Source: Planctomycetota bacterium
GTDB taxonomy: Bacteria; Planctomycetota; UBA1135; JADKAF01
Length of the DNA: 64,000 bases
Direction of reading: 5' to 3'
NCBI GenBank assembly: GCA_016719295.1
Contig: JADKAF010000001.1
Span: 5,022,001-5,086,000 of the forward strand
Made by a program: the position numbers and the translations under genes. This document shows positions 1 through 9,496 of this stretch, piece after piece; within the stretch, counting starts at the first letter, position 1; each line of letters opens with the position of its first letter. The notes beneath the pieces were generated by a model. It searched no databases. It worked only from the letters and a program-made list of their open reading frames with translations, and was not told where the DNA came from.

Positions 1-479
1 GGTTGCGTCAGGCGGCGAGGGGACTTCGGCGCGCGAAGGTGGAGACGATAACCGATCTCGGGCTTTCTCCACCGCGGCGCGTCACGCATGCCGCAGCGCG
101 CGGATCACCCGGACGAGGACGCGGGACGGTCGCCGCTCGCCGCGCACGGCTCCGGCGTCCTCCACCCACGGCTCGACGGAGGAACGCAACAGGAAGCGCC
201 TGCTCGCTCTGCCTGCGTTCCTTCCCGTCCTGCTCCTCGCCGCGCTGCCCGAGCTCGCCGCGCCGAGCTGCGCTCGCGCACCGATCAACTTCTTCGAACG
301 GCCGTGAAGCTGCGGCACGGGACGGCCACCCAGGGTTCCACTGTGCGTCGTGCCGCGCTGCGGCACGAGGGCCCGCCGCTCGCTCCTCGAGGCGGGTGCG
401 GTGAGCACCTCCGCGTGGTCGCCTTTCGCGAGCTCGATCAGGCGCGCTTCCCTCGACGGCTAGGCGTCGTGGAGCACGC
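1..479. other. No supported gene (left edge)
   Basis: I see no convincing gene here. Open frames exist on both strands, but they are Arg/Pro/Ala-rich shadows typical of very high GC DNA, with no recognisable domain or ribosome binding site. A short hydrophobic stretch ending in a lipobox-like Cys can be read on the + strand around 188-304, but it has no start codon. Confidence 0.5.
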
Positions 480-1853
480 TCAGCGCTTCGGCGCGCCGAT
501 CGCGATCAGGTGGCCGCGTGTGCGGAAGTAGAGCACGCCGCGCGCGAGCGCCGGCGTCGCGAGGCAGGGCTCGCCGAGCGGGCATCGAGAGAGGACTTCG
601 AACTTCGATCCGGGCTTCAGCACGACGACCTCGCCTTCCTCGCTGGTGAAGTAGAGCTTGCCGTCGGCGGCGACGCCGGAGGCGGTGAAGCCGGTCTTCT
701 CGCCGAGGCGCTCCCGATAGTGCTGCTCGCCGCTCCCGCGGTCGTAGCAGCTGAGGACGCCGCTGTCGTGGCAGAGGTAGAGCTCCGCGCCGAAGACGAG
801 CGGAGTCTGCATGTAGTTGCCGCGCTTCAGATGGTGCCAGCGCACCTGGGCGGGCTTCTCGGTATGCACATCGATCACGCCGCGCGCGGTGGCCTCGAGC
901 GCGTAGATCGGGGCCTCCTTGCCGTGAGCGCTGGTGAGATAGATGACGCCGTCCTCGACGATCGGCGTCGGCACCGGGACATCGCCGCCGCCGCGCAGGC
1001 GCCAGAGCTCCTCGCCCGTCGCGAGGTCGTAGCCGCCGATGTGTCGGTAGCCGTTCACGATCACTTGGCTGCGGCCGCCCTCGACATCGATCGTCGGTGT
1101 CGACCAGGTGGGCTGCTCGTCGCGCTGCTTCCGCCAGAGCTCCTTGCCGCTCTGCGCATCGAAGCAGGCGAGGAAGGAGCCCTCGTGCACGTCGCATTGC
1201 ACGAAGAGCTTCCCGTCGTGCAGCGCGGGCGAGCTCGCGAAGCCCCACTGCAGGTCCGGATAGCCCGGCGCGCAGGAGCGCAGCGCGCCAAGGTCCTTCG
1301 ACCACAGCACGCGGCCCTCCAGATCGAGCACGTGCAGCCCTTCCGCTCCGAGCATCACCGCGACGCGCGTGCCGTCGCACGCCGGGGTCGCGTTCACCTG
1401 CGTCGCCTTCGGGTGGCGCTCGAAGCGCGGCGCGCCTTCGCGAAGCACCGTCTTCCAGAGCAGCGCCCCGTCCGCCGTGGCGAGGCACCAGAGCTCCCAG
1501 CGGTGCTCGCCCTCGGCGCCCACCGACTCGCCGGCACCGTAGAGCCCGATCTTCAGCTCGGCCGCTCCACCGTCTTTTCGCACCGCCGTCGCGACGAAGA
1601 CGCGCTCGCCGCAGACGATCGGGCTCGCGTGCCCGAGGCCTTCGATCGCGCGCTTCCAGAGCACGCCCTCGCTCTTCGCGACGTCCCAGCGCTCGGGGTA
1701 CTTCGCGTCGTCGTTCGCGCGCCCGCGGGCGAACGGGCCGCGGAAGCACGGCCAGTCCTGGGCGGGGAGAGGAGCGGAGAGCAGCCCTGCGAAGAGGAGG
1801 CTCGCCTGAAGACGAAGGGAGATGCGGCCTGGGCGTGCGAGAGATTGAGACAT
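480..1853 (-). CDS. Secreted PQQ-like beta-propeller repeat protein
   Basis: A 457-residue exported protein that starts with a signal peptide (residues 1-31, ending APLPAQ) followed by WPCFRGP, the usual opening of planctomycete PQQ-like outer-membrane or periplasmic propellers. Blades are visible as repeated motifs such as DGALLWKTVL, EGRVLWSKDL, SGKELWRKQR and TGEELWRLRG, where the Trp closes each blade. In this family these blades form an 8-bladed propeller, often a scaffold or assembly protein and not always a PQQ enzyme; no catalytic residues can be assigned. The start was chosen because GGAGG lies seven bases upstream of ATG and the signal peptide begins there. It is divergent from the metallopeptidase gene at 2089. 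The exact role is unknown. Confidence 0.85.
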   Translation of the reverse strand: MSQSLARPGRISLRLQASLLFAGLLSAPLPAQDWPCFRGPFARGRANDDAKYPERWDVAKSEGVLWKRAIEGLGHASPIVCGERVFVATAVRKDGGAAELKIGLYGAGESVGAEGEHRWELWCLATADGALLWKTVLREGAPRFERHPKATQVNATPACDGTRVAVMLGAEGLHVLDLEGRVLWSKDLGALRSCAPGYPDLQWGFASSPALHDGKLFVQCDVHEGSFLACFDAQSGKELWRKQRDEQPTWSTPTIDVEGGRSQVIVNGYRHIGGYDLATGEELWRLRGGGDVPVPTPIVEDGVIYLTSAHGKEAPIYALEATARGVIDVHTEKPAQVRWHHLKRGNYMQTPLVFGAELYLCHDSGVLSCYDRGSGEQHYRERLGEKTGFTASGVAADGKLYFTSEEGEVVVLKPGSKFEVLSRCPLGEPCLATPALARGVLYFRTRGHLIAIGAPKR

Positions 1854-2088
1854 GGAGGAGCCTCCGACGTGGGCCCAGCATAGCTCTCGGGAGCGCTGGT
1901 TCGTGTGCGAAGCGGCGGCGCGCCGGACGATCTCGCTCGGGAGGCGAGCCTCCCCGGCGATCGCACTGCGCCAGCCGGATCGGCGGGTGCTCGCCTCGAG
2001 CGGTGGGCTGCGACGAGCACCTCCCGTCCCTTCCGGTACAGTGACGCGGAGCGGCGGCGTTCGCAGGCTCGACCGAAGGACTACCGCG

Positions 2089-3204
2089 ATGAGCCACGAC
2101 CCCGAGGAGCCGAGCCGCCTGCGAAGCTCGAGCGAGCTACCTCTCGATCGCCCGCTGGTCGAGAAGGCCTTCGTCGAGTCGACCGCCGAGGAGCCCATCC
2201 CGGCGGAGATTCTCTCTCGGCGGATCTGCGACTTCGATCTGCGCATCGAGGGGCGGCCGCTCGAGAAGCTGATCGAGCGCTTCCGCGCGGAGCTCACGGC
2301 GCGCGGGATCACGCGCTTGCAACCGCGCTTCTACCTGAGCGACGAGTGGGGCGTCCCCGAAGGGACGGTGGCCATCGGGATCCCGTTCTACCTCGCCGAC
2401 CCGGAGCTCGTGCGAGTGCAAGCGCAGCACGGCGGTCTGGTCGAAGGCGACGGTGCGGAGGACATCCTGCGTTACCTGCGCCACGAGATGGGCCACGTCG
2501 TGAACTACGCGTATCGGCTCCACGCCACCGAGGAGTGGACCAGCCTCTTCGGCCCGATGTCTCGCCCGTATGCGGAGACCTACCGCGTGGTGCCGTTCAG
2601 CACCGACTTCGTGCGGCACCTCCCGGGAGGCTACGCGCAGAAGCACCCCGACGAGGACTGGGCGGAGACCTTCGCGGTGTGGATGACGCCGGAGCTCGAC
2701 TGGCGCGCGCTTTACGGAGACTCCCCGGGTGCCCTGGCCAAGCTCGAGTACTGCGAGCGCGCCTTTCCCTCGATCAACGCGCGTGATCCGGAGATCACCG
2801 ATACGCAGATCGACGACGAGGTCGGGGCGATCCGCACGACGCTGCAGGAGTACTACGGCGCCACGGTCCTCGGAGCGGTGTCGATCCCACACAGCCTCGA
2901 CGGAGACCTACAGGTCATCTTCGCGCGCCGCGCCGCGAGCGCGCCTACGGACACGAAGCGCAGCGGCGACGCGGCCCTGCTCCTCCGTCGCCAGCAGGAC
3001 TCGCTGGTCCGCTCCGTGTATCGATGGACCGGCGTGGAGCCAGCGCTGCTCTATCAGCTCGTCCAGCATTTGGCCGAGCGAGCGAGAGCTATGGGGATCA
3101 GCTACGCGCTCGACGAGCGCGACCCGATCCTGGTCGAGCTCTCGGGCTTCCTGACCGCGTTGGGAATGAACTACGCCTACACCGGCAAGTTCATCGCGAG
3201 CTAA
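2089..3204 (+). CDS. Putative zinc metallopeptidase (HExxH)
   Basis: A 371-residue protein with a gluzincin-like zinc site: HEMGH at residues 132-136, and DEDWAETFAVWM about 65 residues later supplying a likely third ligand (Glu). It has no signal peptide and no membrane segment, so it is probably cytoplasmic. The arrangement matches families annotated as putative zinc-binding metallopeptidases of unknown substrate. The ATG at 2089 was chosen because GAAGGA sits just upstream; longer in-frame extensions read into Arg/Pro-rich shadow sequence. Its last codons overlap by 14 bases the 3' end of the convergent gene at 3191. The substrate and any functional link to that neighbour are unknown. Confidence 0.75.
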   Translation: MSHDPEEPSRLRSSSELPLDRPLVEKAFVESTAEEPIPAEILSRRICDFDLRIEGRPLEKLIERFRAELTARGITRLQPRFYLSDEWGVPEGTVAIGIPFYLADPELVRVQAQHGGLVEGDGAEDILRYLRHEMGHVVNYAYRLHATEEWTSLFGPMSRPYAETYRVVPFSTDFVRHLPGGYAQKHPDEDWAETFAVWMTPELDWRALYGDSPGALAKLEYCERAFPSINARDPEITDTQIDDEVGAIRTTLQEYYGATVLGAVSIPHSLDGDLQVIFARRAASAPTDTKRSGDAALLLRRQQDSLVRSVYRWTGVEPALLYQLVQHLAERARAMGISYALDERDPILVELSGFLTALGMNYAYTGKFIAS

Positions 3205-4960
3205 CGCGACCCTTCCACGGCGGCGCTTCCCCGAGCGGGGACCAAACCGGGCGTCGCGCGAGATAGTGCTTCCTGCGGTTCGCCCAGGCCGCGTGCTCGC
3301 GCCGCACCGCGGCCTCGCCATCGAGCGCGCCGGGGACGGCTTCGAGCGCGCGCCAGAGCTGCGGATGGATCCGGTGGCGATGCCACTCCATGGGATCCTG
3401 CCCGTCGCGCGGCCGCGGATCGATCGTCGCCGCGTTCTCGACGCGCTCGACAAAGCCCGAGATCGCCTCGACGGCGATGGTCGCACGCTCCACGGCGGGC
3501 AGGTGCTTCCACGCCGCCCAGAAGAGCTTCTCCGGCTCGATGTAATCGGACTTGATGCGCCCGCGCGAGCACGCGAGGTTCTCCTTCCGCGCGGCGCGAC
3601 GCAGCTTTGCTAGCACGTCGGGTGCACGGCGCTCCAGCGTCGGGACGGCATCAGCGAGGAGCTGATCCTGCGCCAGCGTGGAGCGAACGACCACATGCGG
3701 GTTCGCGGCGAGCCATTGCGCGTGGTGGAGCTCCAGGAGTGCCGCCTCGACGATGTCGCGCGCGCTGGTCTTGCTCATCTGTGCGCGGTGCTCCCACGAG
3801 GCCTCTTCGTAGAGCATCGTCGGGTCGAGAGGCGCGTCGAACTCGCGGATGTCCTCCTCGTCGAGGAGCTTCCCGCTCTTCACGTGCCACTCACCCGCGA
3901 TCTGCAGGCGGTTCAGGTTGCCCTCGCCGTAGCGCATGATCTGATCGGGCCGATAGCCGTCCTCGTCGGGATGCGAGCTCTGCCAGTAGCCAGGCTCCAT
4001 GCTCTGCGCGCGGAGCCGCACGGCGCGGCCGAAGGCGAAGTTCGTCTGGAACACCTCGCTCGCGTCTCCCCGCGGGCCGAGCTGCGCATCGACCAGCCCC
4101 GGCGGAGGCTGCGTCGCCGGCTCGAAACCGCGGTCCAAGTAGGCGCTCTCGACCGTCGGCGTCCCGATGGCGCGCGGGTGATACGCGCCGCGCCAATACT
4201 CGTCGAGCACTCTGGTGAACGCGGCGGCGCGCCGCTTGGTCGCGCGGAACGCGCGATCGTCTGCGTTCGGATAGTCGAGGATCCAGGTCGAGAGCTCGGG
4301 ATGATCGAGGCGGTGCGCGATGTCGTCGGCGAGCAAGCTGCCGCAGAGATAGGTCTTCGCGGAGAAAGAGAACTGCCCTCCGCCGTGGGCCATCGAGCTC
4401 ATGAGGCCGCGCTCCTGCGGCACCTGCCAGAGGACCTCTTCCAGGAAGCGCACGAAGCGCTCGTCGTAGAGCCAGGTCACCGGCACGGGCTTCACGCTGT
4501 ACTCGAAGGTCTCCGGATCGAGCCCGAAGCGCACATCGAAGCGCGGGAGGTCTCGCTCCGGCCAGCGGAAGCGGATCTCCTGGCGCGGAACGCCCCACTG
4601 GTCGACATCGTTCTCGACCTCCACCGTCGCGAAGAACCCGGCCGCATCCCGCGCCTTCCGCAGCGCGCGGAAACGCTTCGCGATCGACTCGGCGACGCGA
4701 CGCTGCGTCTTCAGCAGCCCTGGATCCTCGAAGAAGCGATCTTCACCGCCGGGCTTGGCGGTCCGCTTCTGCCAGAGCCGGAGCACCTTCGCGCTGGAGA
4801 AGGTCGGCTCCAGGCCGATCCACGCGTCGGAGAAGGCGCTCGTGTGACGCTGCCGGTAGGTCGCCAGCACGGCGACCAGCGGATCGGGGTTCGCGACGGG
4901 CTGCTTCGAGCGCCGCGGAGACTTCCCCTGCTTCAACAGCCCGAGTCCGGAATGCCCCAT
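3191..4960 (-). CDS. Large conserved-looking protein of unknown function
   Basis: A 589-residue soluble protein that I do not recognise. It starts with a strong ribosome binding site (GGAGGAAGG seven bases before ATG). It has a basic N-terminus and no signal peptide or membrane segment. The middle alternates short beta-like stretches (EIRFRWPER, DVRFGLDPE, YSVKPVPV) with a glycine-rich loop HGGGQFSFS and a helical part rich in Arg. That layout is loosely like the substrate strands and loop of the glutamine-synthetase/amidoligase fold, but I cannot demonstrate ATP-grip or metal residues. The C-terminal third is helical with many Trp and His. Its 3' end overlaps the convergent metallopeptidase gene. 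Confidence 0.75.
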   Translation of the reverse strand: MGHSGLGLLKQGKSPRRSKQPVANPDPLVAVLATYRQRHTSAFSDAWIGLEPTFSSAKVLRLWQKRTAKPGGEDRFFEDPGLLKTQRRVAESIAKRFRALRKARDAAGFFATVEVENDVDQWGVPRQEIRFRWPERDLPRFDVRFGLDPETFEYSVKPVPVTWLYDERFVRFLEEVLWQVPQERGLMSSMAHGGGQFSFSAKTYLCGSLLADDIAHRLDHPELSTWILDYPNADDRAFRATKRRAAAFTRVLDEYWRGAYHPRAIGTPTVESAYLDRGFEPATQPPPGLVDAQLGPRGDASEVFQTNFAFGRAVRLRAQSMEPGYWQSSHPDEDGYRPDQIMRYGEGNLNRLQIAGEWHVKSGKLLDEEDIREFDAPLDPTMLYEEASWEHRAQMSKTSARDIVEAALLELHHAQWLAANPHVVVRSTLAQDQLLADAVPTLERRAPDVLAKLRRAARKENLACSRGRIKSDYIEPEKLFWAAWKHLPAVERATIAVEAISGFVERVENAATIDPRPRDGQDPMEWHRHRIHPQLWRALEAVPGALDGEAAVRREHAAWANRRKHYLARRPVWSPLGEAPPWKGRVSSR

Positions 4961-5360
4961 CGGTCCTTCCTCCTAGCGAGCGCTGCTCGCCTCGATCACG
5001 GCGCACGCAGTGCATCCTACGTCGCTGGGGCTCGGACGCGTGCTCGGTTCTGCCGCGCGTCTTCGATCGAGATGCTGAGTTCGGCACTTGCCATCGGTCG
5101 CGCTTCCCGGCGGCGGCGCCTGGCGAAGACGCGTCGTCGCTCGCGGCTCCGCCGTGTTCTGGTCGGAGCTCGGCGAGCGGAGCGGTGGCGCACGCGGAGG
5201 CGCACGGGCGAAGCGTGCGCGTTCCGCTCGCCTGCGCCTTCCTACGCGCAAGGAGAACGCGGAGCGCGGAGCGGGACGCCGCGCGCGCTGCGCTGCGCCC
5301 CTCTCGCGCGCTTCCACCGGTATTGAGTCGCTGGCGAGCTCCTACCGCGGAGCGCGCGTC
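4961..5360. other. Intergenic, nothing recognised
   Basis: This 400-base stretch separates the start of the unknown 589-residue gene from the 3' end of the sigma factor gene. Frames are open by GC bias, but their products are Arg/Ala/Pro-rich without domains. It must contain the promoter of the leftward gene; I cannot identify promoter elements with confidence. Confidence 0.5.
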
Positions 5361-6302
5361 TCAAGTGAGCAGCGAGCCCTCGTTCCCCTCGAGATGCGGC
5401 TTCAAGCGCGCCATCACGTTGGAGTGGATCTGGCAGACGCGGCTCTCGGTCAGCGCGAGGATCTCGCCGATCTCGCGCATCGTGAGCCCTTCGCGGTAGT
5501 ACATGACCAGGATCAGGCGCTCCTTCTTGGTGAGGACGCGCGTGATGACCTCCATCAGATCGCGGCCGTGGAGATCGTCGAGCGCATAGGCGCCGCGCTT
5601 GTCCTCCAGGATCTCGACCTTCTCCATCGACTTGTCGTCCTCGCCCTCGTCCCACTTGTCGGAGAGGGAGAAGATGGCGCGCGGCGTCGACTCGGCGAGC
5701 TCCTTGTCGAGCTGCTCGACCGGGATCTCGAGCTGCTGGGCGAGCTCGAAGTTGGTTGGCTCGCGGCCGAACTCGCTCTCGAGCTTCTGCCACGCCTTCT
5801 CGAGGCGATTGGCCTTCAAGCGCACGAGGCGCGGGACCCAGTCCTGCGAGCGGAGCTCGTCCAGGATCGAGCCGCGGATGCGCGTCGTGCAATAGGTCTT
5901 GAACTTGATGCCGCGCGAGAGGTCGAAGCCGTCGATGGCATCCATCAAGCCGAACTGACCCGCGGAGCAGAGGTCGTCGAGCTCGATCGACTTGGGCAGG
6001 GTCTGCAGCAGGCGCTCGGAGATGTAGCGCACCATCGGCAGGTAGCGCTCGATCAAGGCGTTGCGCAGGTTCACATCGCCGCTGGACTTGTAGGCGCGCC
6101 AGAGCTCTTCCGTGCTCTGGTCGTCGCGCGGGATCGTGTTGCGCCCTTCGCGCGTGTTCCTGGTCGGGGCTAGCGCGGGCGCCATCGTCGGTGCCGCGCT
6201 CACGAGAGGCGGAGCTTCTCCGCGCTCGGTGGCCGGAGCGGTCCCTTCGGGAGCCGGTCGGGCCTTCTGCTTCTGATTCGCCGAACGCAGCGTCGTCGCC
6301 AT
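5361..6302 (-). CDS. FliA/WhiG-family RNA polymerase sigma factor
   Basis: A 313-residue sigma-70 family protein of the group-3 (FliA/WhiG) type. Region 2 is clear: LWRAYK, an ERYLPMVRYISERL helix, then DLCSAGQFGLMDAIDGFD and GIKFKTYCTTRIRGSILDELR, the usual core-binding and -10 recognition helices. Region 3 follows (PTNFELAQQLEIPVEQL), and region 4 ends the protein with LTKKERLILVMYYREGLTMREIGEIL and LTESRVCQIHS, the -35 helix-turn-helix. The first 60 residues are a low-complexity Ala/Pro/Thr extension. ATG at 6302 is preceded by an AGGAG only one base away, so the true start could lie slightly up- or downstream. In this family such factors often control motility or development; the regulon cannot be read here. 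Confidence 0.9.
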   Translation of the reverse strand: MATTLRSANQKQKARPAPEGTAPATERGEAPPLVSAAPTMAPALAPTRNTREGRNTIPRDDQSTEELWRAYKSSGDVNLRNALIERYLPMVRYISERLLQTLPKSIELDDLCSAGQFGLMDAIDGFDLSRGIKFKTYCTTRIRGSILDELRSQDWVPRLVRLKANRLEKAWQKLESEFGREPTNFELAQQLEIPVEQLDKELAESTPRAIFSLSDKWDEGEDDKSMEKVEILEDKRGAYALDDLHGRDLMEVITRVLTKKERLILVMYYREGLTMREIGEILALTESRVCQIHSNVMARLKPHLEGNEGSLLT

Positions 6303-6673
6303 TCTCCTACCCCGTATGCGGCGCACCGCGGAGCGGAGCGCAAGGTCCCGTCGAGAGGGCGGAAACCGTGCCACGCCGATCTCCGCGGCACGTCCAGCCG
6401 GGGTTGCTATCGGAACCGATCGCGAGGAACTGAGAGCGTTTCCTAGGGAAGCTCTGCGGGGCGGCGACCGCCGCGCGCTCGCGCGTTGAAGCGCCTGCTC
6501 GGCCATGCCGCATCGGCGCGTCAAAGGATGTCGCAAAGAATCGACGAGGACCGGCCGCAGGCGTTGGAAACGCTGGGCTCCCGGCGCGGGAGCTGGTCGT
6601 TCGGGGTCGCTACGGCCGCACGTGGCGCCGCCGTCGATTTCCGTCTTCGTTCGCCCCCCGGGAGGAGGGGGGG
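6303..6673. other. Intergenic, nothing recognised
   Basis: About 370 bases between the sigma factor start and the 3' end of apt, both transcribed leftward. No gene, RNA or clear inverted repeat was seen. The sigma factor promoter presumably lies here. Confidence 0.45.
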
Positions 6674-7207
6674 TCAGGGATAGACGAGGAGGGCGTGGCA
6701 GTCGCGGCCCTCGAGGCGAGCGCGGCCCGCGAGGAAGCCGAGCTCGATCAGGAAGCGGCAGCCGAGGACCTTCGCTCCCGAGTGCTCGACGAGCTCGCAG
6801 GTCGCGGCCATCGTGCCGCCCGTCGCCAGCAGGTCGTCGAGGAGGAACACGCGGTCCTGCGGACCGAGCGCGTCCTCGTGGATCTCGAGGCGGTCCGTCC
6901 CGTACTCGAGCGCGTAGGAGACCGAGCGGCACTTGTAGGGGAGCTTCCCGGGCTTCCGCACCGGGACGAAGCCGACCCCGAGCTGCCGCGCGAGCGGCGC
7001 GCCGAAGAGGAAGCCGCGCGATTCGATGCCGACGATCGCGGTCGGCTGCGCCTCGCCCAGGCTCTCCGCGAGCAGGTCGATCGAGAGGCCGAAGGCGCGC
7101 CGGTCGGCCAGCATCGGCGTGATGTCCTTGAAGAGGATGCCCGGCTTCGGGAAGTCGGGGACATCGCGGATCAGGCGGCGGATGGTCTCGAGGCGCGGGT
7201 CGGCCAT
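6674..7207 (-). CDS. apt: Adenine phosphoribosyltransferase
   Basis: A 177-residue cytoplasmic enzyme converting adenine and PRPP to AMP and pyrophosphate in purine salvage. It has the family hallmarks in order: IRDVPDFPKPGILFKDITP near the N-terminus, the GIESRGFLFG loop, the KPGKLPYK flexible segment, and the PRPP-binding motif VFLLDDLLATGGTM. Length is normal for bacterial Apt (about 170-180). The start at MADPRLETIRRLI was chosen because family members begin a few residues before the IPDFPKPG motif; a longer in-frame start at 7303 would add an atypical extension. It lies about 100 bases downstream of the ABC-F gene on the same strand, with no functional link apparent. Confidence 0.95.
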   Translation of the reverse strand: MADPRLETIRRLIRDVPDFPKPGILFKDITPMLADRRAFGLSIDLLAESLGEAQPTAIVGIESRGFLFGAPLARQLGVGFVPVRKPGKLPYKCRSVSYALEYGTDRLEIHEDALGPQDRVFLLDDLLATGGTMAATCELVEHSGAKVLGCRFLIELGFLAGRARLEGRDCHALLVYP

Positions 7208-7310
7208 GGCTCGGGTGAGGCGAAGAGGCGGATGGACGGGAAAGCTGCGCGAGAAGCGTACGACGCTGGCCGTCATCGCGGCCCGTGGCGCGCGGTCGCG
7301 CACGAGCGAC

Positions 7311-9350
7311 TCAGGACCAGTTCTCCCACTTCTCGTAGAGCGGAACCAGCTCGGCGTCGACGGCTTCCTTGCGCTGCATCACTTGCTTGAAGCGCGGGGC
7401 ATCGCGCCAGATCTGCTCGTCGGCGAGCTGCGTCTCGAGCTCGCCGCGCTCCGTCTCGAGCTCGAAGATGCGCTGCTCGAGCTTCTGGAACTGGAAGGGG
7501 TTGCGAACCTTCTCGCCGCCGGCCTTGGCGCCGCTCTTCGGGGCCTTGGCCTTGGGATCGGAGGCTTTGGGTTCCCCGGCCTTCGGCTCGGCGACCTTTG
7601 GCGCGGCAGCGCGCTCCTTCTCCGTCGGAGCCTTCGCCTTCTCGGCGTTCGCCGGGGCATTCGACTTCGGCGGCGGCGCCTCGGTGGCGCGCTGGATCTT
7701 CGCCGTGGGCGCCTTCACGCGCTCCTCGCCGGCCGCCAGCGCGCTGCCGCGCTGCGCCTCGAAGTCGCTGTAGTTGCCCATGTACTCGCGTGTCGCGGGG
7801 CCGTCGACGTAGAGGATCCGGGTCACGAGCTCGTCGAGGAAGTAGCGGTCGTGCGAGACGAGCAGCAGCGCGCCGGGATACTCCTTCAGAGCGGACTCCA
7901 ACGACGCGCGCGCCGCGATGTCGAGGTGGTTCGTCGGCTCGTCCATGATGAGGCAGGTGAACGGCTCGAGCGTGATCTTCGCGAGCGCCGCGCGCGCGCG
8001 CTCGCCCCCCGAGAGCACCGCGACCATCTTGTCGACTTCGGTGTCGACGAAGAGGAAGCGCGCGAGGTGGGAACGGATGTCGTGCTCGGAGAGGTCCTGC
8101 CGCTGCGCGTGGACCTCCTTCAGGATCGAGCGGCCGTCGGGGATGCCGGAGAGATCCTGGTCGTAGTAGCCGGGGCGCGCGCGATTGCCCCAGTGCACCC
8201 TGCCGGTCTCCGCGGGCAGCTTGCCGAGCAGGATCTTCAGCAGCGTGGACTTGCCCGCGCCGTTCGGGCCGACGATGCCGATCTTCTCTCCGTGCAGCAC
8301 GTCGAGCCGCACATTCTCGAAGAGCACTCGTTCCGTCGGACCTTGGCCCACGCGCGCGGAGAGCTCGCGGACTTCCAACACGAGATCTCCCGCGCGGCCC
8401 TGGCCGCCGAGCTTGATGCGCGGCGCCTTCACCTGCGCCTGAGGGCGCTCGATGCGCTCCAGGCGCTCCAGCCGCTTCAAGCGCCCCTTCGCCTCCGCGG
8501 TGCGCTGGGAGCCCATGTTCTTCCGGATGAAGGCCATCTCGCGGTCGATGAAGTCCTTCTGCTTCTCGTACTCGCGGAGCTCGGTCTCGTAGCGCAGGTC
8601 GCGCTGCTTCTCGAAGGCGGAGTAGTTGCCCTTGAAGCGCCGCAGCGTCCCGCGCGAGAGCTCGAGGATGCCCTCGCACATGCGGTCGAGGAAGCGGCGG
8701 TCGTGCGAGATCACCACGACCGCGGCCGGGCTCTCCTTCAGGAACTGCTCGAGCCACTCGACCCCGAGCAGGTCCATGTGGTTCGTGGGCTCGTCGAGGA
8801 GCAGCAGGTCGTGGCCCTGCACGAGGACGCGCGCCATCGCGAGGCGCGTGCGCTCGCCGCCGGAGAGCGAGTTCGCGTCCTTCTGGTAGTCCCCGGGCTC
8901 GAAGCCGAAGCCGTGGAGCACGGCCTCGACGCGGTGCTCGAAGTCGTAGCCGCCGAGGAACTCGAAGCGGTGCTGGAGATCGCCGAGCTCCTCCAGCAGC
9001 GCGTCGGTGTCGGCGCCGGGGTCGCCCAAGTGCTGCTCGACCTCGCGCATGCGCGCTTCGATGCGGTGGATCTCGGAGAGGCCCTCCATCACCGAGCCCA
9101 GCACCGTCGTCCCGCCTTCGAACACGGGGCGCTGGTCCACGACGCCGACCCGCACCCCACGCGCGAGACGCCGCGCGCCGCCGTCCAGGTCCTCCTCGCC
9201 GGTCAGCACGCGCAGCAGCGTCGTCTTGCCGCCGCCGTTCCGGCCGATCAGGCCGAGCTTCTCGCCGGCCTCGATGCTGAGGGAGAGGTCCCGGAAGATC
9301 TCCTGGGAGCCGAAGCGCTTCAGTGCGTTCTCGAGGACCAGGAGCGACAT
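7311..9350 (-). CDS. ABC-F family ATPase (Uup/Ettα-like)
   Basis: A 679-residue soluble protein with two ABC ATPase domains and no membrane segments. Domain 1 has Walker A GRNGGGKTT, signature LSGGERTRLAMARVL and Walker B LLLLDEPTNHMD. Domain 2 has GPNGAGKST, LSGGERARAALAKI and LIMDEPTNHLD. Between them is the long charged linker helix (the P-site tRNA interaction motif region) typical of ABC-F translation factors. After domain 2 comes an Ala/Lys/Pro-rich linker of about 75 residues with many short AP/KA repeats, then a C-terminal coiled coil (KLEQRIFELETERGELETQL) as in Uup, which binds DNA or ribosomes. The start MSLLVLENALKRFG matches the family. It is divergent from pyrK-like 9497. Confidence 0.92.
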   Translation of the reverse strand: MSLLVLENALKRFGSQEIFRDLSLSIEAGEKLGLIGRNGGGKTTLLRVLTGEEDLDGGARRLARGVRVGVVDQRPVFEGGTTVLGSVMEGLSEIHRIEARMREVEQHLGDPGADTDALLEELGDLQHRFEFLGGYDFEHRVEAVLHGFGFEPGDYQKDANSLSGGERTRLAMARVLVQGHDLLLLDEPTNHMDLLGVEWLEQFLKESPAAVVVISHDRRFLDRMCEGILELSRGTLRRFKGNYSAFEKQRDLRYETELREYEKQKDFIDREMAFIRKNMGSQRTAEAKGRLKRLERLERIERPQAQVKAPRIKLGGQGRAGDLVLEVRELSARVGQGPTERVLFENVRLDVLHGEKIGIVGPNGAGKSTLLKILLGKLPAETGRVHWGNRARPGYYDQDLSGIPDGRSILKEVHAQRQDLSEHDIRSHLARFLFVDTEVDKMVAVLSGGERARAALAKITLEPFTCLIMDEPTNHLDIAARASLESALKEYPGALLLVSHDRYFLDELVTRILYVDGPATREYMGNYSDFEAQRGSALAAGEERVKAPTAKIQRATEAPPPKSNAPANAEKAKAPTEKERAAAPKVAEPKAGEPKASDPKAKAPKSGAKAGGEKVRNPFQFQKLEQRIFELETERGELETQLADEQIWRDAPRFKQVMQRKEAVDAELVPLYEKWENWS

Positions 9351-9496
9351 GCGGGGGGGCGGGCGGAAGGGCTCGAAGTGGGGTTCGCGAGGAGCACGCG
9401 ACGGACGCTCGATCGTGGCCGTCGAGCCGCGCGGGCAGCTAAAGTAGCCGCCGCGCGAGGGAGCGGGAAGCTGCGAGCCCTGCGCTGGATGCATCC

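Noticed and set aside
188..304. Short hydrophobic reading frame with a lipobox-like Cys
   Set aside because: No ATG, GTG or TTG start fits, no ribosome binding site, and it ends soon after the Cys; composition fits chance in high-GC DNA.
5088..6173. Long rightward frame antisense to the sigma factor
   Set aside because: It mirrors the sigma-factor coding frame through GC3 bias and has no recognisable domain.
7490..7780. Short alternating repeats in the ABC-F gene
   Set aside because: They encode the low-complexity Ala/Lys/Pro linker between the second ATPase domain and the C-terminal coiled coil.
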